From positions 15,374,001-15,438,000 of the forward strand of contig CM076264.1 in NCBI GenBank assembly GCA_038380795.1: a stretch of DNA of 64,000 bases, read 5' to 3'. Below, in pieces: positions 51,841-64,000 of this stretch (position 1 is its first letter; each line of letters opens with the position of its first letter). Source of the stretch: Pyrocephalus nanus. Lineage: Eukaryota > Chordata > Aves > Passeriformes > Tyrannidae. Made by a program: the position numbers and the translations under genes. The notes beneath the pieces are model-generated. The model saw only the letters and a list, made by a program, of their open reading frames with translations, had not been told where the DNA came from and searched no databases.

Positions 51841-54807
51841 AAACAACCTGCTGGCAAGTCACTGCCATAGATCTTTTCTTATGCAGCACAAGCAGACCTT
51901 GGAACTTATACAATAGTTTTGACCTCTTAACTGCGGCAGGTGAAGAGTTTTCGCAGCAAAACTGCAGATCTGAAATGATCAGGAATTCCAGGGTAATGTG
52001 ATTTCTGGTGGAACATTCACCTTTGTAGGAAGGGTCTGGCAGATTCATTATCTTCTTTCAGTTCTTTCTTCTGGGAGAGTTTGTGGCTGTTAACAGAAGC
52101 CTACTGACTACTTCAAACAATAAAATCAGATTTCATCCAAGAAAACACAAAACTGACTGCATAAGTCTAAGAGTACCCTCTTTTGCCCTGTTGCACACTA
52201 CTTATGCTGAGTGATAAATTCCAGATTTTTCTTGGAAGGATCAAAATCCTTTACACAGACTACTGCAAAACACCCATCCACCCTCACCTAAAGGAACTCC
52301 TGGTCTCTCTTGAAATTTTTGAAAACATGTAATGAGTTATTTCCCACCTTATTCCATCAAAACAAACCAGCCTCACGTACTCTGCAAGAAAAAAAACCCC
52401 AGTCTACCTAGCCATATTTATGTTTCCTTGTACATCTAACCCATTAGAGAAAAAGCTTATATATGGTATATTGAGTTATATATTATACAATTATATTATA
52501 AATATTGAGTACTTCACCTTAGTTTAACAGAAATTCATATCTAAGAGCAAATATGACTTTAAAACCCTTAGCAATATAATGGATATATATTTATGTATGT
52601 CAATTTTTTGGTAATGCACTTTCTCAGCACTTTGGCCTTCAGAGCAAACTTGCCTTGCCCTATCATTTCATGAAATGCCAAATAATCATACTGGACACAG
52701 ATAAACAAATCTGTATCTTCATGTTTACATAAAATAAATAACATTGAAAATCCAGCGTCCATTTTTATGTGTCATGGAAAGAGTGGTAAGATCTATAACA
52801 GAGACCCTCAGTCTTTGGCAAATTGGAACCCCACAAAACAATGGAAAAGAGTTTCAGGTCTACTCTTCCACAGAGTGGTTATGTTATTTTTCAAGATATT
52901 TAAAAGAGAAAAGATTTTTGTGTTAAACTTGACTTTTCCTGGAAAGCTGGATTTCATCCCTGCTACAGGACTGCCATCTAATTCTAATCTACTCAACGAC
53001 CTTTTTACAAGTACTCATTAGCCAGTCTATATTTTTGGGGATATCTAATTTGATACAAAGGTTTATCAAACCGTCATTAGTTCCGAGGTTATTTTACCAA
53101 TTTTTCATGGTCAAGGTAAGATTTGTTGAGGTTTCAGCTGCAACGCTGACTCAAGTGCTTTCTGCCCTGTCACACTATTTATAGACTATCCTTCTTGATA
53201 CCCAGTTATACAAACCCAACTGTTTCTTGGGCTGAATGGCAAAGCACATGAGAACAGACCCAAATTACAACCAACATTTTGTCTTTTCTTTCAAAATTTG
53301 CAGAATGCTTAATACTCTGAAAAAATGTCACCTCTTAATACTTTCAAAATAGGCATCCATTATTAGTAGGGCATTTATAAAATAGAAATAATATTCATTT
53401 GCCTTGTCACATGAAGGTCACATAGAGGTAAACTTAGTAATGGCTGTGGATGATTCAGATATTACTGAGGGAATATTAAAGACAAGGCCATGCAGGATGC
53501 TTTTTTTCAGAAGAGAGTTCAAACAATGTGCAATAAATAAGGCTTGAAGATATATAAATGTAACAGTATGGAGGAGAAAAAGAGTAATGTGTTAAATGAG
53601 CCCTGTTCATCTTCTAGACTGAATAAAGTCAGCATAAAAGTGATCATTTAGTTAGGCATTATGTGTTGAGGTATAAGCTGAAGGGAAATGTATCCAAGGG
53701 ATACAGGTATAGTTTCATTTTGTTTTTCAAGTACTTATTTCATAAATCCTACAAAGAGAGGAAAAAAGGACCCCTTTAATTGTATGACATAGTGTATGAA
53801 GATGTCTCTATGGAATCTGCAGTTGGTTTCTAATCTCATTAAAAGACACAAAGCAGTAGGTGATCTAGAATCACAGTTCTGAAAGAATTCACGACCAAAA
53901 TACACTTTCTTATTGTTTTCCTATTGCTGCCTTTGTGGAAAGGCCCTTCAGCTAGCAGAACAAACAACTGAAGGATGTGAATTCAGACATGTAATGACTG
54001 TAAGGTCAGCACATGACCGCTAAGCACTCATGACCCCAAATTAAGAGGTATTACCCTCTATCTACTAATCCTTGGGTCACAAATGTACAGCCTACTCCAA
54101 GAACATTAAAAATTCCTGAAATTTGCTTACACCCCAGTGCTTGAAAGATAGAAAGCTAACATGAATGAAGTGATCAGATAAGTAAAAAGGGCAGTTCTGT
54201 TCTCAAACAACATATTAGAAATGCCATGTCTTTTAGTCACCTTTTCTGCTAATGAAGACCACTATGAATTTACATTAAAGTATTACAGAAATACATTATC
54301 TTCTGAAAATAAGAGTTTTAATTTACAGATCCTAACATTTTACATTCAAAATAGAATTTTAAAGGACAACGAAAAAAGGCAACATTCACCTTAGTAGTAA
54401 ATGCATTCAGAAGGTATTACTTGTGTAATTGCACTACATGGGACCCACAAATTAAGTTCTACACTTTGGTAGGGTGGCTTTAATTTTTAAACTATGAAAG
54501 ACTATGTTTATTACTCTTGGTGTTTTCACATTGTACAGAACATGCAAGAGGCTGCAACAGCCATTCTTTGTGTAAGATCACATAAAGGTTTTTACTGAGA
54601 ATAACATCCCAGCTTCTTTGGAATCGTGACATGTTTTATGTTTCCAAAATTTACTTGTTAAAATTAATTTTTCATATGTAATTATTACAAAAAAAAATTT
54701 CACTTCTTTTGAAGAAGATACTTCAAAAATGAGTCTTTTGTGGAGACCAAAGGAACTGTGTTAATCTTCTAGCTTTCACTAGATCTTGCTACAAACTTAG
54801 TATCTAA

Positions 54808-54836
54808 TGATGATAGGTTCTGATGATGATAGGTTC
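54808..54836. repeat. Short tandem duplication, 16-bp period
   Basis: TGATGATAGGTTC occurs perfectly at 54808-54820 and 54824-54836. It is a small slippage duplication in intronic DNA. Confidence 0.9.
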
Positions 54837-54989
54837 TAATATGAACCTAAAATTTCATAAGATATCAAATAGATTCCATTTTAGGTTCCTGAATTAGGAT
54901 CTCCATGTAATTACTGGAGACTGTAAAGCTATCTTCATTTATCAATCCACCCATATCCCTGTCATTTTTGTGTTTAAAGATAGTAACAT

Positions 54990-55032
54990 AAAAAAAAAAA
55001 GAAAAAAAAAAAAAGAGAAAAAAAAAACAACA
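54990..55032. repeat. A-rich purine tract
   Basis: A-rich sequence broken by single G and C bases (A-run, G, A-run, GAG, A-run). It is low complexity with no element body recognised. Confidence 0.9.
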
Positions 55033-56245
55033 GAAAAACTGAACACATCTGACTATATCTATTCATTCCTCTTTGTAGTTTCTCACTAATTTCTTGTGAG
55101 ATTCTCTGCTTCTCTGCCTGTATCACAGCTTTCTGTCACAAGCTCCTCTGTCACTATTCATGTGCCACAACCTCCTCTAGCCTCTGCAGATCTTTGGACT
55201 TGAACACCCCAATATGTATCAATTCACTGCAGTCTATAACTGGCTCCTGACAAACATATATTATAGGGACTACTTTAGATGGATTTTTTTTCCTGTCTTA
55301 CTCTCTTGCTTCTCATAACATCTTTATGATAAAAGGAGCAGCAAAAAGGGGAACCTTTCACTCAAAGACGTGTGATTATGAAAGAAGCATCCATTCTAGG
55401 GAACCCTGTGGCCCACTCCAGGGAATACCAATGGAATACATTCCTTACTTTCCTCCTGCGTTGGGACTCGCTCTTGTTAGGGAAGTGACAAAAGTGACAT
55501 ATAACAGAGATGGCCATCTGGCGAGACCCAGCTTGCCAGGCGGTTTTATCTGATCCTCAGCACGCCTGCCCATCACCAGCTCAACCAAACTGAGGACAAT
55601 GTTTATACATGCTGCAACAGGAAGGTGCACAAAACAAATCAGAATCAGCAGGATTTATAGTACTGGAAATAAAACTGAGCTGATGAGGCTGCGCTGATGT
55701 AGCCAGAAACAAAAGTGATCCTGAGTACATGGAATTTACTCATCTCTAGTGCACAGTCCAGCTCACATCAGTCTTCCACATAACCACACTATCAAAATGG
55801 TAGCTGAAACAACACAAGCCAGCACACTACTCACATCTTGGGTACAAGGGTCTATAAATGGGTCATAATAGGTCAGATGACATGTCCCATGGGAGGAATC
55901 TCAAAGCAAAATTTCTCATTAAGTGGTTACAACAATACAAAGGGAACTTCTCTTTCTATCTGGGAGAGAAACATCCAAACCCAAAAGAATAAATCTAAAT
56001 ACTGCTCTCTCCTAAACTTATTCTAAACCACTAATGCATACGGGGCAAACTGCAACTGGGACACAGTTCCATAAACAAGAATAAAGCCAGAAAGGAATGC
56101 AATCTGCTAAAAGTTTGCAAATACCTCAAATCTGTCCGCACTGGCAGTAAAACTAGGCATAAAAAACATTTCTGGATGTGAGCTAAGTTTGCATGCAGCT
56201 CAGGAATGGATTTTACTCATAGCTTAACTCTGGTATACACACAGC

Positions 56246-56316
56246 CCCAGGGCATGTCTGCACGATGTGCTTGCATCAGCCTGAAGGGAGGATATTGACA
56301 GTGCAGACATCCGAGT
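56246..56316. mobile_element. MITE-like inverted-repeat relic
   Basis: ATGTCTGCAC at 56254-56263 is the exact reverse complement of GTGCAGACAT at 56301-56310, separated by 37 bp. The left arm is preceded by CCAGGGC. Short elements with such GGGCATGTCTRCAC-type ends are familiar to me from reptile genomes as old non-autonomous DNA transposons. The family and boundaries are uncertain, and no target duplication was established. Confidence 0.35.
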
Positions 56317-57242
56317 CCACTGCAGTAGTGCTGCTTCACGTGCTTTTGGTATCCTAAAGAAAGGTTTAGTCAAGTAACTGACTATAAATCAAATTGTCCC
56401 ATCAGAACATGCAGAAAAAATTCTTATGTTACGTACATTAGTTTAGGGAAAATGTATTATTAAAAGCCTGTTATTAAAAAAGTTATTTGTTATGAAAACA
56501 GAAAATGCTCCAGCAACTCCTGGAGCATGCTTTCACCATCTTCCATTCCTAATCCTCATTACAAAGTTCTTATTCTGCCTCAGAAAGCAGATGGCAAGAG
56601 ATAATGTCAGTAACAATTAGGAGGCTTCACTGCCCTTAAAGGCTGTCCTGATACACTTGTAATAATTTTTTTCAGAAATTTTTAGAGACAGGATACTTTG
56701 CACTATGTTATTCTAATAGACGGTTTGGAACATCCCCAAAACAATTACACAAGTTTTGGTTTGGTTTTGTCCCTTTAAACAGTGGAGAATGTTGGCTTTA
56801 TAACTGATTAAAAATAAACATTATAAATTAAGCTTCCTGCATTATTTTCATTCTATACATTGCAAAACTAAAACCACTTGAATTTCCTAATATTTTAAAT
56901 CAACTTCCTCCTAACTACTTGCATGCTCCTGAACCTTTCATGTTTTTATGAACCCAGTTCAGCTCTCACTAACAACTAACCTGGATCAGATCCAAAATTT
57001 CTTTTTAAACTGTGCCTTAGAAAATGCTTTCCATTTGGACAAGGACAAACATAAAGGACCTCACAAGAGTATATATTATGTCACTTCATCTATGCAGAAT
57101 TTTGTTTGCTTATGAGTTGTTTGAATGCCAATTATACTTTTGCTATTATTATCTTTAATGTTGCTTTAGAAGCTGTTGCTTTTTATTAACAATGCTAGTC
57201 TACCTAAGCAAAATCCAGAGAAGAAATAGGATTTCAGACTGG

Positions 57243-57258
57243 AAAAAAAAAAAAAAAA
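57243..57258. repeat. Poly(A) tract of 16 A
   Basis: Simple A run following CTGG and followed by GCTGAGGG. No retroelement body is recognised on its left. Confidence 0.9.
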
Positions 57259-60200
57259 GCTGAGGGACAGACAGATTTTATATAAGTAATAATATGTTGG
57301 AAAATAATTCTGAAATTTGAGTATTTAAGATGGAGAAAAGAAAATTACTTGCAAAGCCAGTCTTGGCAAATGCAAGTCTACCTTGGTTTTAGAGCCTTCT
57401 TTGAGCTACCTAAACATTATCTTTCTATAGATGTACCCTCCACTATCCATCTACCAAGCACTTACATTAATGGAACATATACTTGCTCTTTGCTCCTCAT
57501 TTAAGTTCCCCTCTGCCAAAATACTATGCCTCATATTTGCCAGAGACATTAGCAAATCAGAACTCACCAACATCTTCAGTCAAACTGAACCAAGACAGAC
57601 AGCTAAAACATTCTTTATGTAGTGGAACTAACCTGGAAAAGATCAGGTAAGCACGAGAAAGAAGCATGAGAAACTCCAGCTCTGGTGTTTTACTAATGGT
57701 CCTCTACTTCATGCTTCAAAAGCAGAACAATTATATTGGTTTAAATTGAAGAGTAAAGGGTATTTTTAGCTATTTAAAAATGAAATAACAAAATAAAAAT
57801 TGGTCCTTTATTGGATTTGGTTCTTTGTTGACTATATACCTCACAAATGTTACTAACAGATGAATAAGTATGTACTTACCTTGCAGAATAAAAATTGCAA
57901 CTCAAGAAATCTCGAGTTGCTTGAACTGCTTCAAAAAGAGAAATTGGAAAAGGAATTCGAAGTCCTTTACTATTTAAGAGTAGACCAACCATCTGACCAA
58001 CTGCCCAGTACATGTATGACTCAGGTGAGCATGAGCTGGATCATCAAAAATCTGTATTTGTTTTGCCAACTACATTCTCCTTCTTGACTGATGGGTTATA
58101 GTTTGGCCTCTCCTTAAACCAAAAGGGCTACACCTGAACTTCCACTTAAAGGATAACAACTGGCAGATGTGAGGGAATATCTAGCAGGAGGTTGATGCTG
58201 AGCAGATGGGCTGGGGTGCAGCAACCTTTTCCATCGGTTTCCACCCACTGCTTTTGCAAAAGCGCATAATCATCACGAGCCTGACACTACCCTTCCTTGA
58301 TATTCCCTGCAGAGCACAGTGCTGCTACAGTTAAACTAAGATCAGAAAGACGGCTAACTAGAGCTTGTCTAGCTCTTCAACTTCACACTGCTGATTGCTG
58401 CTTAATGAGATAACTGACAGAGGAAATAGTTACAGAAGTTTCCACTGCAAAATGTTTGTACTCTTACTGCAATGCAGCCAACTGTGGCATTATTTGTGCC
58501 AATGCCACCAGAGGTAGAGCGGTATTGTAAATCAGGTCACTTAAAATAATAACCCAGGTTAGAAACAAGGCTTTTTCATGTAATTTCAGTTATGTAGTTG
58601 AAAGCACAGCTTCACAAACGCTTGTTCCCGAACAAAGACACAGATGGGAAAACGTGGTGAGGGATAGGAAGAAGAGATGGGAAACCTACCTTAACTACAG
58701 CCCTGTAAGTGCCCTATGTTTTGGAACCATGTCTTCAGATTTTCCTTTCTAGAAATCCAGAAGATCTGTTGTACAGGACTAAAACATCACTAACTTGATA
58801 TGGTTTAGAAAAAGACACTTCTATTTATGAGAGCAAGAAGAGGGGGGCACTATTTCTTTCATATTCCTCTCGAGTTTGTCTTAACCACTGAACACAAGAT
58901 CTTGTATTTCATATTACGTGTTTTGTACCACCTAAAATACTATATATCTTTTTATTTGTATAAATGTCCCTTTCTGGTTTCTTTTGTTACTCCTCCTGAG
59001 AATTGTTGTTATGTTCCCAAGCCTAATTACACACTTTATGAAAATTATTAGCCTTAAGCAAAGTTAAATCTATCATTTCATGAACAACTTTTACATCCTT
59101 ATGTTATGAAATAGAGAATGCCATTTCCTGATGCATCTTCTCAGTACTATTTATTATACTGTATGCTTTTACCATGCTCTTCTTCTAGGAAGCAGAAACT
59201 CTTTCGCCCTACTAGGGTTCTTCCTACATCCATACAATGCTGTAAACTTTCTCTGTACCCCAGACAGTTTTGGCAGCACTGCTGTTTCTCCTACCAGGAG
59301 TGGAGTCTTGCCAGGGAAAAGCACTGAAAGCAAAGCCTCAGCTGACTTTTCTTTGTGTCCTTCCATGTAGGGCACAGATGGCCAGGTTTTCTCAGCCACT
59401 CCCCTTCTTCAGCTGAAAACCACAAATTTTCAGTTTAATTCTCCACAGCTCCCTGTATGCAAATATTATCAAAATCTCACTTTCTTTTCCAGCACTTAGG
59501 ATGGAAACTTCTCTACACTGATGATGTTGTAAATACTTTTTTTTGAATACTCACCAAATTCAAGTTTAGCAGCATATTTTCATATATGAGCTCTAAGTAA
59601 ACATGAAACAAACCAAACACCACCATATCCTACCAGGTCTCTTATCAGTACATTTGTTGTATGCAAGTCCTAACCAATACTAGTTCACCTTGCAGGAGGA
59701 ACAACTTGAATATTTATTTGCAAGGCAAAGACTTCCAATCACAGACTGTAAGCATCAGTAAATCAAGTAAAAAACTGCCATTGCTTTCGAATTTTTTTTC
59801 CTCCCTTACCAATACTGAGCCTGTGATGCAATTTTTCCATGTTACTCAAAATTCTTAATAGATTTTCAACAGTATCCCTCAGAACACTGTTTACAGGGAG
59901 TGCCCAGGCACGGCATTCGGAGAACAGACAAAGAGAAGACAGACAGATTTAGTGAACACCTGTTAAATGGGGCAGTGGCTCCAGCACAATTGTTTCCCAC
60001 TTCATTTCACACAGTAATAACTTTAATGTCCTCCATGGACTTGCTTTCAAACACCAGTTCTACAACATCAAACAACAAAACAGCTGAAAGCAAATTTAAT
60101 TGTCTAGATTGCCTCAAATCAACTTTTTTGGATAAAAGCAAATTTACCTATTTTTTTTTTTACTGTATCTACTCAAACTGTGTTAACATTCAGATTTTTA

Positions 60201-63200
60201 TAACATTCTCCTCTATTTATCTTCGCTACGGTAAATTCTCTTACCTCATTAGAAAATCTGTATCTCTCATCACTTTCTTGAATGTCCATAGTTTTAGTTC
60301 AGGCTTTGGTTCCTTCTGACTCCTATCCTGGCTTTTCTTACTATTTAACATCTTTTTGTTTAATTTTGCTCTCTTTTAAAATATTTGTACTTTTTTAGTT
60401 TTATTCCTGCTCACCTTGTTTAGTCTCAGACTTCACTACGATAGACACATATAATAAATGTGTCTAATACATTTACCTATGGATAAATGTGTAGTGTCAT
60501 CAAAATCAGCAACTCTTTTTAGAATGTGATAGGTTATGGGATTTTTAAAAATGAGAGAATTATGCTAGAATTATTTAATAGCTTGAATTCTTTTAATTAT
60601 GAAGCGTGGGAAATTTTGATACCAGCTTCTTTATTTTTTTCCACAACAGAAAAGACAGACAAACTGTCTATGATTCCATTAAGCTTTCTTTATTCAGGAA
60701 AGCTGGCACACTTCCACAAATTATTGAAATGCAAGCATGTGTGGACTTTTTAAAATTAATTTTACTCTGCATGCATTCTTGAAGTCCAGAGTTTAGTTGT
60801 AATTTCAATAAAGTAACTTGTATGCAGAGTTAAAAGAGATGGTAGGAATTGCAAACAAGATTTGTTAGGAAATAATAGATTTTAGTAACGCTGCTTTCTC
60901 TTTCTATTTACATATCTGGATTGGATATAAATTAGATCAATGCTTTTGGCTGGCAAACGATTGTATACTACCTCAGTTACTGTTTTCATTAAAAAGGTGA
61001 AAAAAGTTTCTTTACATCATCACATATATTTTATTATGTATTAACTTTGTCCTACAGATGCACCTCTCCAATGTATTCCATCATATATAATATGCAAACC
61101 CCATCTTCCAGTATTAGCATATTTTGATGTATTATGAAACCCAAAGTGAATGCTTTCAGAATCCTTACATTCTATTCAAAAGCATGGTTTGAGTTCACTT
61201 TTCATTACTTCCCTCATATTCTTGAATATATTTGACTTTCTCTGTATAGTAGTCTCCTTTACAAATTAAATCAATAAAAATTCATACATGAAAATTAATA
61301 AAGCCAATATTCCAACAGAACTAGATTTAAATAAGCATGAATTTCTGGCCATATTTCTTAGATGGCACTTCAATAAAAATAAGTTATTCTTATACACACA
61401 GAGTCAATTGTACACACAGAAAAATTAGTCTACTTTTTTTTATTCCCAGATTTTCTGAATCTTTTCTAAAAGGCCATATATCACATTCCTTTAGAAATAT
61501 TTCCTCTCTACTTTTCAAAAATGTCTTATGTTGAACACTCCTATTATTTTCCTTCAAGAATACCCACAGATTAGGCTTTCACCTGCACTGATTTCACCTA
61601 TGTGTGGTCATGCTGGCATTACTAATGTTATTCTAGACTTATCTGCATATGAGATCTGAGTATAGTGCTTCAGAATGGGTAATAATAGTCTCATTTCCCT
61701 CCCTTTCTACGCTAATAATCAGATCTGTACACACCATCCTACATTTCTTCAACTGTTTAAGAGACCTTCTGTGCTCCTCTGCCTCTTGAGTACACAGACA
61801 GTGCAGCTCCTGCGCTTCCCAGGACTGCCTTGTTTTCGCAGATGAGGAAAACAAAAGATGTGTTAAAAAAAAAATCAAGCTTATATATAACTGAAATCCA
61901 ATATGCCAGCAGACTGGACCTTTCACACCAAACTTTGCTGGAGAATAATATTCCTGACAACTTTCTGGATTAGACTGTTAGATTTCTGAGACTTCTATAA
62001 ATGGAAATGTTTATTTTGCCTGATACAATGAGCCTTACCTCCTGCACAAGACTTTTTCCACAGTCCCAACTTGAAAGCAACATAAAATGAATGTAGCATG
62101 GTGTTTTAGGATTCACTGGCAATAGTTATGTTTAAACATACAGCTATTTTAAAAGCTTTTCTCACACATGTAGCATAGAAATAAAAGTATGTGCTAGAAA
62201 AAGCAAAGTTCTGGATTACTTTTAAACCTGCTTTTTCTATAATAAATGTGGTTTTTGCTAAAAATTAATATACTTGTAGAGTTAATAGATATCCTCCATT
62301 TAGAGGACATGGTACAAATCTTGTTTAGTACATAATTATAATTTCCAAAGAAAAGCCACAAGAAACCACCAAACATCAGAAATACAAATGGAAGTAACAG
62401 TTCCATCTGCTTCATCAAGTAAAGAGTCTGAAACAACTGGTATCAAAACTCTTCTTTTTCACCATGGTCCACCTCTTCTACATGAACAGATATCCAACAT
62501 GCCAACAGAACCATCTGAAAGAGCCTAAGTTGAGTGGAGTTCACAGAACTATGATTTTCCTTCTCCTCTATTCTACAGTCAAATTCTGTAAACATTTCAC
62601 GTCAGTTTGGATTGCGAGGAGCATTTTCATCACGCAGGGTACACAGATCAATCTGCATTCCAGATTTTTAAGACTACATCCAATCCTACTTAGACCAGAG
62701 TTTCAAAGTAGGTGCTGCACAGATAACAACTGATGTTGCATAACATAATATTTAATTTCAGTTTTCATTTCACCCTTTTTCCACCTCTCTTAACATTTTT
62801 ATCATATTTAACAAGTCAGCTATTACCAGCAACATACAACTAAAATTCTAGCAATCCATTACTAGCAATCTGCAGTTGTGAGCCTTAATTCATAGAGTTC
62901 AAATCCACATTATTCTACAGCACTTGCTGTAACTCATTTGCAAATACACAGCTGTGGAACCAGGAAAAATACCATGGAGAGAGTATATTCTAATTAACAG
63001 TCACTGTTTTAACTGTTGCTTCAATACCTTTATTTGACTAATAGCAATAGTTTTAACAGATTGAAAGTAGCATGATGTTGTTGAAACCAACTTTTGCTTT
63101 GACTCACAAAAAAGGCAGTTCTGAGTGTTGTTGGTGTGTTACTTGGCAGGGAATGTTGATTCTCCAGTGTCATCTGGTGCAAGGTGGAGTTGCCTCCACT

Positions 63201-64000
63201 AAAAAGTAATGCACCATATCAACTAATACTGATCCTCTAATTGTCATTATAGATCTTTCTTAGACATTGGTGGTCCTTAGTACTGATTCACTGTGCTCCA
63301 CTAAAATTTGTAAATAACTGCCCTACCATTCCCTCTCCATTTTACTTAATCATGCCACGATTACTTTTGTGTATAGTGCCTTTATGTGTTTAAGCATTTC
63401 ATTTGTTTCAGAAAACATCCAAGTTTCCAATCACTACATTTTCAATTATCTGAAAATTGGATTTCAAAACTTTCAATCCAGCACAGTAATCTCATCACTT
63501 TTCTAATTTGTCTTGCATTTTCCCCAGCACTGAATGAAATGGATAAACCCCCTAATAACGAAAGGACTAACTCTGCAATAAAGCACTAAAATACTTAAAT
63601 TGAGATATATTGTGCAAAGCTGTCTTGACAGACCTCAACAACTTTATTATCATCGAAGCAATCTAATTCTCAAAAAGCTGAGGCTCATCAAATCTGTGTG
63701 AAATTTAGTTATTATCTGTTGATTAATAGCTTTAAATTAATTCTTACCAATTCAGACATCCAAGCTTCAATGACAAGACAAAATAGATCACTTTACCATT
63801 TAGAAGAGACCTGCCTTATTGGGATTTTTAGCTATTCCTAACTACCAGTGGGAAGCATGGGACTTTTCCTTGGGTTGCACCTGGTCTTTTTGTCATGCAT
63901 GATATGAACGGCATTTAAAATTTCTATCAGCTTTAATGGGGTAATTATCCTTAGCTCCAACACATGAAATTAAATTTCTAAACCAGAAAATTATTCTAAA

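Noticed and set aside
55326..55630. Slightly GC-richer patch with open frames on both strands
   Set aside because: It was considered as an LTR or coding relic. No terminal repeats, primer-binding site or protein motif could be shown.
59900..60319. 139-codon plus-strand open frame, longest in the window
   Set aside because: It has serine/asparagine/phenylalanine-rich AT-driven composition, no domain and no splice or promoter context. Open frames of this length are expected by chance in 64 kb.

Overview
This is a vertebrate nuclear window, almost certainly avian. It is AT-rich and intron-dominated with very few interspersed repeats. The one clearly recognisable retroelement is a CR1 (chicken repeat 1-type) LINE 3' end. 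The recognisable coding exons belong to one conserved animal gene and join perfectly in frame across GT-AG introns. No bacterial or viral gene organisation is seen, and none of the long open frames outside these exons looks like a gene.

The gene is LRBA (LPS-responsive beige-like anchor protein), read on the minus strand. Six consecutive internal coding exons are present, in transcription order: 31319-31152, 16108-16019, 12706-12529, 9880-9818, 6564-6409 and 1952-1785. Together they are 823 nt and encode 274 residues plus one base. They cover the last part of the BEACH domain, the linker after it, and the first part of the C-terminal WD40 propeller. The preceding exons lie beyond base 64000 and the final WD40 exons lie below base 1. 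Assignment to LRBA rather than its paralogue NBEA rests on remembered family sequence (HRRQITDLLDQS, LIQVVFGHWD, GGNCYILSGS).

Layout: 1-1784 is intron 3' of the last visible exon. 1785-16108 holds five exons separated by introns of about 2.6-4.5 kb. 16109-31151 is a 15 kb intron. 31320-64000 is more than 32 kb of one very large intron. That intron contains an isolated GC-rich CpG island (about 41.33-41.92 kb) with a TATA box, GC boxes and a plausible plus-strand splice donor. It is flanked on one side by a 36-nt-period minisatellite and on the other by a 39-nt poly(A) tract. The same intron carries a strong candidate conserved non-coding element beside the BEACH exon (about 32.16-32.59 kb), two weaker ones (46.4-46.7 and 51.3-51.65 kb), an ancient hAT-Charlie-like terminus (51.67 kb) and a short inverted-repeat MITE-like relic (56.25 kb).

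I found no new multi-gene system. The most useful leads are the orphan CpG island promoter inside LRBA, the palindrome-rich putative enhancers, and splice-site features that could give small in-frame LRBA isoforms. In other vertebrates LRBA hosts the intronless developmental gene MAB21L2. No MAB21L2-sized open frame is present here, so its regulatory block is only a possible explanation for the candidate enhancers.
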